From positions 1,860,001 to 1,924,000 of the forward strand of contig CM031560.1 in the NCBI GenBank assembly GCA_018466975.1: a stretch of 64,000 nt of DNA. Reading direction: 5' to 3'. The position numbers and the translations under genes were made by a program. How positions within the stretch are numbered: the first letter of the stretch is position 1; each line of letters begins with the position of its first letter. This document shows positions 1 to 10,370 of this stretch, piece after piece. This DNA is from Sparassis latifolia. Taxonomy: Eukaryota; Basidiomycota; Agaricomycetes; Polyporales; Sparassidaceae. Below the pieces are notes generated by a model, which saw nothing but the letters and a program-made list of their open reading frames with translations, had not been told where the DNA came from and made no database searches.

Positions 1-1
1 A

Positions 2-352
2 AGAATCAGTGGCGGTGCCACCGTCGAGGTCGACGAATCTCTCGTCCCCAGAATCAGCGGCGGTGCCACCGTCGAGGTCGAAGAAACTCTCGTCCCCATC
101 ATCAGTGGCGGTGCCACCGTCGTGGAAGGCCTTGTCAATGCCCATAGTGCCAGCACAGCGAGGGGCGCAGCCAGAGCGATTAACGACCATATTGCTACGG
201 CGAAGGACGTAGCCAGTTCCTTGGTCGAAGGCCTTGTGATCAGCGACCAGGTTGCCACCGTCACGGAGAGCCACAAAGTCGTTTCGGAGGAGAAGGTCGA
301 GAGGCACGAGGAGCTTGAGACCAGTAAAACCGTGGTCACCGCTGTGGTTTGA
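2..352 (+). CDS. 3' end of a repeat-containing protein gene (5' truncated by window edge)
   Basis: An open frame runs from the window edge to a TGA at 350-352. It begins with tandem 16-residue units of the pattern ISGGATVEVxExLVP. Two full units and a third partial one are visible, and the third runs into a non-repetitive tail rich in Ala, Val and Glu that ends in TAVV. I do not recognise the family. A second frame is also open through the repeats (Ser/Pro-rich), so frame choice is uncertain. I prefer this one because it stays open about 220 bp beyond the repeats with a plausible composition. The start and any introns lie outside the window. The neighbouring glutathione transferase gene is convergent. 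Confidence 0.45.
   Translation, partial: RISGGATVEVDESLVPRISGGATVEVEETLVPIISGGATVVEGLVNAHSASTARGAARAINDHIATAKDVASSLVEGLVISDQVATVTESHKVVSEEKVERHEELETSKTVVTAVV
8..130 (+). repeat. 48-bp tandem repeat, about 2.5 units
   Basis: Units starting near 8, 56 and 104 share the core GGCGGTGCCACCGTCG and differ by a few substitutions. The 48-bp period is a multiple of three, so it preserves the reading frame and encodes 16-residue repeats. The array may continue to the left of the window. Confidence 0.85.
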
Positions 353-790
353 GTGTGACGATGTTTTGCTCCTGTACGTCGACGTGGTTCTTGATTGCAC
401 TCTCGTATCGCTGTCTTGCACGCATTGGAGCGCGTTGATGTGGTTGTTATAATGATTGTCTTTTTCTTGATGTCTTGCTTTCTTGGGTCTCTTCAACGCG
501 TCGCTTTCTCTCTATCATGATGTTGATGTCCATTCTTCCGTGACCGTGACCATTATGCACCATCTAGTTCACCGTGATTGCCCTGTTAATCGACGTCCTT
601 TTGGCTTACTTACGCATAGCACTATTCATTCGCAATGCATGTTCTTGTCGTGCACGTTGGACTGAGCTGGTCAATCAACTTACAACGATATCAATAATAC
701 ACTGCACGTCAGAAACGTAACACGATGATTGCAACTGACTCTCGTACACGGTTTACTTCAAAGGCTGATCGAGCAAGGTAGCGAACCGTC
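353..790. other. intergenic, no gene seen
   Basis: Convergent intergenic space between the repeat-protein gene (+) and the glutathione transferase gene (-). It is pyrimidine-rich in places, and no open frame with recognisable content was found. Confidence 0.6.
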
Positions 791-1605
791 TTATCCTACA
801 ATTTCATACTTTTCGAACGCCTGCATGAAAGTGCCCCACTTCCCGTCATCCCAAGTCTTGAGTCTCGTCCATTCCTGCGACTCGGGACCCAAAACCTTCT
901 TCATCCATACCAACCAGCCCGCAATGGTGATATCGGCGTAGTGAATGGTATCACCCATGAAGAACGGTTTCCCTTCACCGTCTGACGCCATCCATACAGC
1001 GACTTTGGTGAGCTCGACCCGCAGATCCTCCTGATGCTTCTCACGAATAGGCCCAGGGGGTGACCAATCCTCCAGCTTCCCAAACTTGCTCTCTCTCGTC
1101 CTCCTGAAATAGGCTTCACTCGGCGGATTGAGGATGTTGTTCGTCGGAGGCAACATGAGTGGTTGCATCCGGCGCTGAACCGTCATTAGGAATACCTCTT
1201 GGAATGCAGCGTGGAGTGCGCAGGTTCCGGAGGGGATAAGCACGGGAGTGTCTGGATATGCCTTGTCGAGGTAACGTGCTATCTTCCCGGATTCAGATAT
1301 GGCCGTCTTCGTGGATGGGTCGTAGATCGCGGGGAGGGTATAGTAGGGGGAGCCATCCTCCGAAGTGCTGGTCGGCTGTGCACCGATCTCTCGACAGACT
1401 CGGGCGATGTCTGGATATTCGACCCATACCGTTTTGTAAGGCAAGCCTTTATAGTTCAGGGAAAATCTAGGCCGACAACGGATGATAAGATCGTGATTTC
1501 GAGCTAGGACGTGATGATTTACCTCGTCTTCCAGGTGTTGGGCGACCAAGCGATATCCTTGACATCTCGGGACGGGATATCGTAGAAGATGATTACCTCG
1601 GACAT
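791..1605 (-). CDS. glutathione S-transferase, fungal etherase-like (FuA-type)
   Basis: Predicted cytosolic glutathione transferase of 252 residues, which would conjugate glutathione to electrophiles or act on aryl ethers. The start is ATG at 1605. Exon 1 encodes MSEVIIFYDIPSRDVKDIAW and is joined through a 56-nt intron (1467-1522) to RFSLNYKGLPYKTVWVEYPD, a stretch strongly conserved in this family. The N-terminal thioredoxin-like domain covers roughly residues 1-95; SPNTW holds the likely catalytic serine and ESGKIARYLD the glutathione-binding Glu-Ser pair. An all-helical C-terminal domain fills the rest, and the length is normal. White-rot fungi carry many such genes, and the class is related to bacterial LigE. 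The substrate cannot be told from sequence. It is divergent from the Nop12-like gene. Confidence 0.9.
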
Positions 1606-2010
1606 ACTGTGGCGGGAATGCTAGGGCATGGTCAGCAGGCGCAGGCTTTATATGTGGGAAACTATTATTATTAATAGTAGTTCACTGGCGCTCAGGCCTC
1701 AGGTGCAGAGCACTTACAGCAACTGTCAGCAAGGGCCGTATCGATAGGCACCGTGCCCTCCCAAAAACCGGCTCACGGTGCGGACTGCGAAATCAAATGC
1801 TCCGGAAACTCAGGCGGGTGGCACCCACCAAGTCGCGCCGCCTGGGCAGCTTGAGTCTTTCTTGCACATATGCCGGCGAGGTGCGAACTTGAAGGTGTCC
1901 TATCAGGATTCAGGAGATCGCGTCAGTCACGTGCTGAACGATCGGCGGCAAGTTACCGTGGTTTCGAAGGTGGTTAGGCAGGAATTCCTACCTCTATCAG
2001 CTCTGCTAAA
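1606..2010. promoter_or_regulatory. divergent promoter region between GST and NOP12-like genes
   Basis: 405 bp separate two divergent start codons. Near 1650-1680 there is an AT-rich patch (TTTATATG and ATTATTATTAATAG) that could serve the minus-strand gene. No single factor site is certain. Confidence 0.4.
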
Positions 2011-4144
2011 ATGAGTCTGTCATCCTTTCTTATAAGTGCGCACGAAAAGAACAGCTCGAAGAAGGGGAAGGAAGTGGTCTTGGACAAAAGGCTCGACGAC
2101 ATTTTCCACTCGAGTGTAAGTAAATATCTGCAAGACACTCATTCATGTTTCGTCTTAGGTTTTCCATAGACAGGAGCTTCCCAAACAGATCCTTCTACCG
2201 ACGCTCAACCAATTAATGTAGATCAGAGTAAACTACACGGTTCTTCTGAACGTGGGAAACGGGTAAAGAAGCGCAAACTACAGGATGCAGGGTCTACGAA
2301 ATCAAAGAGGTCGAAGGGCGAGAGCGAGAAGGAAACAGGTGCGTCCATTATCTCGGGGTCTTGTACACCTCCCACTGATGTTTCTGTTGTCAGTCTCGGA
2401 AAACCCGGCTCCTGGGGGTGAACGTTCAAGGGCACGTAGTGTAGCTGCCGTGCCGGAGGCGGTCTCAGAAGACGACCATGATCAAGACAGTCCGACAGTA
2501 GCCGGCCAGAAACATGGACAGTCAAGCAGTACAAGTCGCAATGCTGAGGTTTCAAGTAACGTTGAAGACTCTCAGTCCGAAAACGAAGACTTGTCCTCAC
2601 GCCTCCTCCACGAGTCTCTCTCAAAAGAAAGTCAATCGAAGCAGCATGGGCGTACCAGAACGAAGTACGTTCCTCCAGACGAGACAATGGAGCGCCGAAA
2701 TGCACGAACAATATTCGTTGGCAACGTTCCCGTTGAAGTAGCTAAGAGTCGGGTCGGTAACTTCTCATTTGTATGCACGTACATAATTCTGATCCACTCT
2801 TCTCTGCGTAGTCGCTACAGAAGCAATTTAAGCGATACATCCTCTCCTTCGTACCCACTGCCAAAGTCGAATCTATGCGCTTCCGCTCCGTCGCATTTCA
2901 AAAGCCCACATCTCAGCTGCCCGCCCTGACCGATATGTCAAGCGACAAATTTGACACAAAAGGCAAAACAATAAGCAACAAGGATGGAAGGCAGCACGAT
3001 CGTGACCGCGCTGCGTTCTGGCGGGCATCGAAGGGGCAGCACGAGGAAGAGGCGAGAAAGACATATCTCACCCCGAAAGAGAAGAAGCGAATCGCGTTCA
3101 TCAAGCACGAGATCCACGAGGGCGTGGACGCCGTCAACGCATATGTCGTGTTCGCGCACGCTCCGCCCTCTACCGCTGCGCGCGTGGGCAACATGCCTCC
3201 GTCTGCATTGACGATGGATCCGTATGAGGCGGCCAAGACCGCTGCTGAGCTCTGTGATGGTACCGTGTTCATGGAGAGGACGCTGCGCGCGGACAGAGTA
3301 GGACGGGATAGTGAACACCCTGGCAAAAATGGCGACATCGCAGGCGATCCCAAGACCACGGTGTTCGTGGGAAATTTGGATTTCGCAAGTAAGGAGGAAG
3401 ACTTGAGGGTGTTCTTTGAGGCGCTGGTCAGTGCAGAGAGGGGTCCGCCTCCAGAAGGGGGCGATAGTGGTGAAGAGGACGAGGAAGACGAAGATGAGGA
3501 CACGAAGATGGAAAATGCGAGAACGTTGAAACCGCGGACGTGGGTAAAGCGTGTTCGCATTATCAGAGACCAGGACACACAGCTCGGGAAGGGCTTCGCA
3601 TATGTCCAGTTTATCGTCAGTATCTCCTTCGTCGTACTACTGCTTCATCTTACATCTGTGTGCTGCACAGGATCGAGAATGTGTAGACGAGATCCTTGCC
3701 CTGGAACAAGACCGTCTGAAATTCGCGAAGCGTAAACTGCGTGCGCAGCGCTGCAAGATACCTCCAGGTTCGAAGGTCACTACAAGGCCTGCAAGACCGC
3801 TCAAGTCCTCCACCGCATCATCTTCCGTGGTGAAACACCCTGGTACTGCGCAGGCTCGGACAGCCCCAGCACCCAGAGGGGACCCCACACTAGGCACGAA
3901 GATCTCACATCTGTCGAAGGACGAGCGCAAGCACGTCAAGGCTGCTGACCCCGACCGTGTGGCGCGCCGGCTCGCCAAGAAGAAGGCGAAAGCCCTAGCG
4001 GAGAAGGGGGTGAAGGTGAAGATCGACCGGGAGCGGGTGCGGAAGCGGGCGGGAGAGAAGAAGGCGCCGGGAGCCTTGCAGGAGAAGGTTAAGAGAAGAG
4101 TAAGAAGTGGGAGGGCGCTGGCCAAGATGAACACGAAGAAGTAG
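2011..4144 (+). CDS. NOP12: Nop12/RBM34-type nucleolar RNA-binding protein
   Basis: Predicted nucleolar protein with two RNA-recognition motifs, of the family needed for large-subunit pre-rRNA processing in yeast. Five coding exons are joined by introns at 2116-2169, 2339-2393, about 2753-2811 and 3616-3670, all near 55 nt. A lysine/serine-rich N-terminus precedes RRM1, which opens with RTIFVGNVPVEV. RRM1 contains the long charged insertion typical of this family. RRM2 starts at TTVFVGNLDFASKEEDLRVF, carries an acidic insert (EEDEEDEDED), and ends with the RNP1 motif KGFAYVQF. The C-terminal tail is very basic (LAKKKAKAL, RKRAGEKK), as expected for nucleolar retention. The donor at 2753 (GTCGGT) is weak and was chosen because it restores the conserved run into SLQKQFKRYILSF. 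Confidence 0.9.
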
Positions 4145-4321
4145 GTGATGACCTTACGCCATAGTACGCGTATGTGCTGTGCCATATACTTCGTTCGACG
4201 GATTGTCCAGCAGGAATGTTTTTATGGTGATACAGCTACACAAGGTACATAACGATATATGACATGCAAAAACCCGCAGGCCAGAAGATCCAGAAAAGAG
4301 AGTCAGACATGGCAGATAACA

Positions 4322-6129
4322 CTACTTCTTCGTCTTCACCTTTTTGCTACTTCCTGCTTCCTTCTTGTCTTTTCCATCAGTGTCCTACAAACACGACCGT
4401 CAGCACGAGCAACAGAGAATGATGGAAGGTCGGACTTTTCGTTTTGTTCCCTTCCCCTTCCCCTTGTCGGCATCCTTGCCCTTTCCGGTGTCCTTGCCCT
4501 TACCAGTGTCTTTGCCCTTTTCTTTCTTTGCCGGCGGTTTCGCCTGGACAGAGAAGAACCCATCCAAGCGACCTTGCTGCTTTGCGTTGAGGAACTTTGC
4601 GAGCTTCTCTGCACCCTTTCGTACACGCTCCTCACTACAGCGGGATCAGCCACTTCAGACGACAGTCGTACGATTCTGGAGACATACTTGAAACCCTTCT
4701 CTGTGACGAGAAATTGAACTAGACCCTCGATGTCGGGGTTCTTCCACTCAACCTGACACAGGCATTAATGGCACTCGACAAGGTATAATAATCGACGATG
4801 AACCTCAATCTCATCCGCAGGTGTCACATCTGGTTTCTCGAATACCTTCTTGGCCTCCTCCCAAGGCCATTGTTCAGGAATCTGGATACCGCCTTTCTTC
4901 TTCTTACCATCGTCCGCTGCCTCTTCTTTCGCGGCTGTCCTAGACGACAGGAACTCGCTTAGTGACGGAGATAAGGGTAAGTGACGTTCTCGTACTTGTC
5001 CCGCAAGTGCTCCATGACGGTCTCGAGGTCGCTGTATTCTCGTATCAACTTGAGTGCCGACTTCGGACCAACACCCTTGATGGGTTCAAGGTAATCGCAT
5101 CCGAGAAGTATGCAGAGATCAATGAACTACCGTGTGGTGCATTAGAATGACGGATACGTGAGAGTTGAATGTATGAGGGGTGTCGACTTGCCTGTGACAT
5201 GTTCATGTCGAGGCCTTGGAGAGCTTTCGACAGGTTGATCTCACTGATGGGCTGCTTGCGAGCCTCTGAGAAGGTAAGATGTCGATATAGGACGGGCGCG
5301 GCGAATGTGAGCGTGTCCATGTCTTCGGACCCCGCAGCGTATACTTTTCCGCCCCGTGCGAGCTCTGCACACTGCGCCTCGGCTTCCGATGGCGCCTGCG
5401 ATACAGTTCAGAGGTGGCCAGGCCAGATGGACACATCGGGGATCGTACCACAACAAATGGGATGCCCATCAGTCCTAGCAATCTCCTGCACTCCTCGTTG
5501 TGCTCTCGTGTGACTTTGACGGTGCGCCTTGAGAATCTGTCCACATCCTCGGTGGTACCTGCGGACGAACGTCAGCTTATCCACGATATTATAGTCGTGA
5601 TACAGACCTGTCTCCTTTGCTTCTTCACCCTCCTCCTTCGCCTCTTCTCTCCGCTCCAATCGCTTCGAAAGCTGCAGTAACGTCGAGTCGTAAGGATCCG
5701 AGACATTACCAGGAGAAGGGGCAAGACTTACCACGCCAGCTTTGAGTTCTGGCGGTTTGCCATCGAATACATACATCGGCTTGATCCCATTCTCTACCAT
5801 GCGAATTGTGCGATAGAAGAAGCCCATGAGATGACTACGAATTCACTTCAGCGGCGTACCGATCACTATGAAGAGGACACAAAACTCACCTTGTTGTTTC
5901 TCCTGCATCATTCGTCAATAACTCTCCGTCTTTCTGACGGACGGCAATGAGGAATTGGTATATCGACATGGACGCGTCGATGGCGACTTTGCGGCCGAAG
6001 AGAGTCTTGATGTCGTGCTCCTAGAATCATGGTCACCTTGCGGAGGAGAAAATGACTTGGGAATCACTGTACCTGAATTGCCTCGGGTGCGTGCTCGACG
6101 ATGAGGCTAGTGAGACCTTTGATACCCAT
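4322..6129 (-). CDS. FEN1: flap endonuclease FEN1 / Rad27
   Basis: Structure-specific nuclease that removes 5' flaps during Okazaki-fragment maturation and base-excision repair. The start [19 protein letters not shown] is the invariant FEN1 N-terminus, where the first glycine must be exposed. About nine short introns are removed (for example 6021-6072). Metal-binding acidic residues are in place: [43 protein letters not shown] and [18 protein letters not shown], the last being the H3TH DNA-binding turn. The C-terminus has [10 protein letters not shown], the PCNA-interacting (PIP) box, followed by a lysine/glycine tail ending VKTKK that serves as a nuclear signal. Length and domain order are normal. 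It is divergent from the YEATS gene with only 147 bp between the start codons. Confidence 0.95.
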
Positions 6130-6276
6130 GGCTGCTGGATAGAGACAAGTCGGAACTTCGTGGCTGGAGCGCGCGTCACTGTCGGTGACCCGTGCCGTGT
6201 GACACACGCGAGCGTCACATCACGGCGAAATCTTAGAAATCTTGCTCTTCAACCTCAACCACTTCTCACATGAAGT
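6130..6276. promoter_or_regulatory. compact bidirectional promoter, FEN1 / YEATS2-like
   Basis: Only 147 bp lie between the two start codons. The region is GC-rich with ACGCG at 6206-6210, the core of the MluI cell-cycle box that drives replication genes at G1/S in yeasts. It also carries an imperfect inverted repeat near 6195-6225 (CCGTGTGAC against GTCACATCACGG). The regulatory reading is inferred from yeast. Confidence 0.4.
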
Positions 6277-9200
6277 ATGGTTTCCACTCAGAGTCAGGCA
6301 TCTTCAGACGAGGAGATTGGCGACAAGAGACCCCATAAACGAAGGAGAACTGCAGACCAAATTGAAGAATGTATGCTGTTTCACAATTTGGATATTATAA
6401 GAATTTACCCAGAAGGTCGGCGGACACAGGGCGATTTTTCTCTCAAGTGCTGCAGGAGGAACTGGACGTCGAGATAGCACTCAGAGAACGCTTGTCAGAC
6501 ACCATCCAGTCACGCATTACATGGGCGTTACTTCTGCAAGAGTCTCTCGGAAGAGACCTCAGACGTGGGCGCGATTGTTCATGCTGCCCTTTCTTGCTAA
6601 AGCCGTGCTGATAGGTCATGGACCTGATGAGTCCGATTTCTATGAGGTTGCACTGGACACCTTAGATGCAATGGAAGCCCCTTGCGACATCATCATTGAC
6701 CGAGAACCTCGACTTCCTCCGAAGCCAATGATAGTGCAGCCAATCGAGCAGGCTCCGCTACCACCTGAAAATTCCGTTACACCACAGATCTCCTTCCGTG
6801 CCGGTTCCTCTCGCGTACGCGGTATGCCTCGTGCTCCGCCACCTCCTGCGAGGAAATTACTCTTCTTGCACAACTTCAACACCGACCCCTCTGAAATTGC
6901 GAAACTTGCATGCCCAGACTGTAAACGTTCCGACTTCTCAAATCTTCAGGGTTTACTGAATCACTGTCGTATTCGTCACCATCGCGAATACGGCAGCCAT
7001 GACGAGTGTATAGAGAGCTGTGCGGCGATTGTACCAGAAGCTGAACGCGACTGGGTGGTCGCCAACGGGACGGAGCTGGGCGGCATCGGTTTACCGAGTT
7101 TACGAAGGCTGTTCCAGATAGCGGTTGGAGAAGGGGAACATGTGTTCACTCCGAAGATCGAGTCGGAAGCCGTGCGTGGTGCGGATAGCCATCAGACCTC
7201 AGACCTCGCTCAGGACTTGACGCCTACCAATACGGCTATCACTCGAACATTGGGTCACCATAAGGACACACCTGCGCTTGCGCCCTTTCTTGGCCGAGCA
7301 CCAAAGAAGCGCTGCATTAATGTGTACGAGGGGGAAGATGTCGACATCATAGGAGGAATTATTTGTGTCGATGGACGTGGTCGGCAAGCGTGGCATAAGC
7401 CGTACACTCATCGCAGTATCGCTCGCCCAGAACTGGACCTGATTATACCTTCCGTCGAGGAGTCGCAGCGCGTTGACGGCGACGTGCGTGATGACGCTCA
7501 GACTGAGGCTGGTTCGCTGCCAAGGACGGAACATGCTGTCACCTCCAGTATACTCGGAAGCCGATTCCATATAACCGCTCGTCTCGTCGTTGTGGATCAA
7601 AGTCTCTGGCTACCTTCAGGTGCGACTCCTGCATTGGTACTGACAAACGAGCAGTGCCGATGAGTCTGCCTTTATAGAGCATCGCGTCGAGTCAAGGCAG
7701 AATCATACTCATCGTTGGCGTCTTTCCGTCACCTCTCCATCCTACGTGAGTTGCTTGCTGCGAATTGCTGTGTCCATGCTCATCATTCTAACAGAGCCTG
7801 CACATCACAAGCTTCCTTGCTAAGCTTACTGTCACGTGTCTCACAGATCCACCACCGTCAACTTTGATGCAACCAATCACCATCACAGAGCCTCCATTCC
7901 TGGTCATGGGCACAACAGATAAGCCGTTCCTCGCTCGGGTCATGCTAACGTGGGTGGGGCATATCAATCCTCCAATGGAAATTGAGCACTGGGTGGAGGC
8001 GAGTAGTCGTGGATAGTCGGGGCTTCGCCGCTGATGATTTTGTTTTCTGGATGCGTTTCCAGCTCGATCCCTTACATCTAGCGCATCCCGTTGTAGGAGA
8101 CGAGCAAGTGTTCGATGTTGAGTTGGACAGGAATACCGAACTTCGCCCAGTCCGTGAGGACCTCGGAGCCATACCTTGGGACGATGATCACTCAGCTGGT
8201 AAGGCACGTAGCAAGTCGACCGATGAGAAGGCCGAATCCGCTGGAGATCCAGGTTCGTTCATCTACGCGATATCATTGCGCGTTATTACACAAATTGATA
8301 TGTGAGTGCGCCGCAGAGTACGTCGTCAAGTTGCGATCGCTATTGCCACAGGTCCCCATGACACTGCGAGGCGAGTATCCACTCTCTGGTCCATCTTCCA
8401 CTGCGTCTGATGGTGGAAATATGCATCAGATGTAAAGGGCCGTCTGCCCGCCCAGCTGCCGTATATGCTGGTATCTACGCCTGCGCAATTTCGGAACCTG
8501 CTAGCGGGGCGACGCAAGGCAATTGAGGTGACTTTCGAAGTCCATCGTCCTCCTAGACATTCGTGCTCACTGAATGTGTAGATGGGGCGCGCACGGGCTC
8601 TGCGTGATGCGTACCAGCGCCATTGTGCATCTCATCCTGAGCAAGATCATTTACCTCTCACGGGGTCGGACGTGTACCGGTGGATGGAGGACGAGAATCT
8701 CTTCCCGCGACCGGTGAGCCGCAAGCGGATGGTTCAGGAAGCGAAGCCACAGGCGATCAAGCGCGATGTTGAACCCGGATCAGTTGCGGCGCTCTCGGAG
8801 ATCTTCTGTCGGAACTGTGGACTTCATATCATCTTCCATCCGACCGGAGTCAAGAGGGAGGGACTGTTTCCCCCTGATGTCACGCCGAGATGGACCTTGA
8901 ACTCGATGACGACTGCGCCTACCGCTTGCCTCACGTTCAGTGGAGCACGTACTCGTTTGCCGCTGTTCGACGTTCTTTCATTGACGGCCTCGCGGACTGG
9001 TCCTCGACAGTACCCCTTGAATGCTGCATTGTTTTCGGAAAGAGATGCGTGCAGGTCGGGAGACACTCCGCTCTCTATTTCTGCCCTAGTCGCTAGCACA
9101 GATCCTAATTTCATCACAGCTCTCCGCACTCTCGTCTCGAGTTGGAACCTTGAACAGTTCAATGCCGGCGATCAGATCTCCGCTGATCAGAACGCACTAC

Positions 9201-9718
9201 TTTCAACCCGCACTAAGCTCCATCAGCCACGAGAGAAGATGGAGGAGCAGCTCGCGCCGTATGCCATTCTCGCGTTGCTCACCAAGTCATTTGCGGAATT
9301 GCTCGTGCATCGAGGCTTGGACGCCTTCCGGTATGACGAGGCAGCGTTTCGTACGCTGGGTAGGGAGGACCGGTGGCGATGCAGAGACAACACGCAGACC
9401 AACCCTATTCGACTACTGACCCCGTCCCATGTCTTGCGCGGTCTGTCGATGCATGTACAAGGACGACTGGCGGACGGCGCCGCGCTTCTCTCAGTAGCGC
9501 GTTTGGGCGCGTCATTGGCGCCCCGCGCGCACATAACAGATGCCCCGACGCTCCATTCCGAGGAAATTATTGGCCAAGCTACAAATAGCGGAAACGATCA
9601 TGTACAGTCCTCGCTCGAGCCTAGACGTGTTAATAATGGTGAAAACGGAGGACTCACATGGGTGAGCCTGGATACGGTGCTCCGTGACACTGCGGCCTTC
9701 TGCCACTGGTTACCATGA
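6277..9718 (+). CDS. YEATS-domain chromatin protein, YEATS2-like
   Basis: Nuclear histone-acyl-lysine reader. In animals YEATS2 belongs to the ATAC acetyltransferase complex. The short N-terminus carries a basic nuclear signal (KRPHKRRR). A conserved helical segment (QVLQEELDVEIALRERLSD) follows after an intron near 6371-6429; a further intron lies at 6565-6614. A zinc-finger-like block has C-P-D-C, then HCRIRHHREYGSHDECIE. The YEATS fold starts at GSRFHITARLVVV, continues with HTHRWRLSVTSPSY and SLHITSFLAKLTV, and ends with VDVEL-like residues near 8120. A C-terminal helical segment (APYAILALLTKSFAELLVHR to LLTPSHVLRGL) resembles the histone fold through which YEATS2 pairs with NC2-beta. Between 8850 and 9100 two frames are open and compete, so the model there is uncertain. 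One intron (7999-8062) may use a GC donor. Confidence 0.85.
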
Positions 9719-10370
9719 CAGTTCCCCTCGTGCACCAGCCACCAGGATACTTAGCGAGGCACGCTCCCCAAATCTTCGCTGAGCCGTTTGTTTTCCTCGA
9801 GCGCTGGCGTTGTGAAACATCCAACTTGGCCTGCGCAACCGCGATTAGAAGTGTAAGTTCCTGTGCCTCTACCATCTATTTTGAATCTCGGTTTTTTCCC
9901 CGGTTGGGGTTGGATTCCCAGCCGCTGGAGTGGTCGGGCGACCGCCGGGATCAGAAGACTCGGGCGCTCGACATACCTGTTTTCTTGTTCGCAAGAGATT
10001 GTTGGGGCAGTGCGGTCTTGCCAACCGCATGGATGTATGTGTAGATCTGTTGCAAAGCTTTAGTCAAATACTGTGAAGTAGATCATTAATTTCGTGCGGG
10101 AGATCTGAAAAGTAGTTTATCTAGTGATCTCGGATAAAGGTGGAACCGTTCGAGCGGGTGCAGTAGCGCGGTTGGCTAGTGTGCGCATGAACACTTGAAC
10201 CATGCTGATAATAATGACCTTGGGAATTAGATCTAACACTCTTCCTCATCTATTCCAAGCGCGTCGACGCGCGTTGTTCGTCCCTCTTTTCTCTCGACGT
10301 ACGACGCTGGGTCCGCGGAATCGTCATCTCTTAAACCACACTCCTTTCCCTTCATCCTCGCGCTGGCCCA
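9719..10370. other. intergenic, no gene seen
   Basis: Holds the 3' flank of the YEATS gene and the 5' flank of the DUF6534 gene. An open frame at 9715-10044 exists but resembles nothing and has no splice support. Confidence 0.6.

Noticed and set aside
2913..3578. 221-codon minus-strand frame
   Set aside because: Antisense to the Nop12-like RRMs; its poly-Ser run is the complement of the acidic insert.
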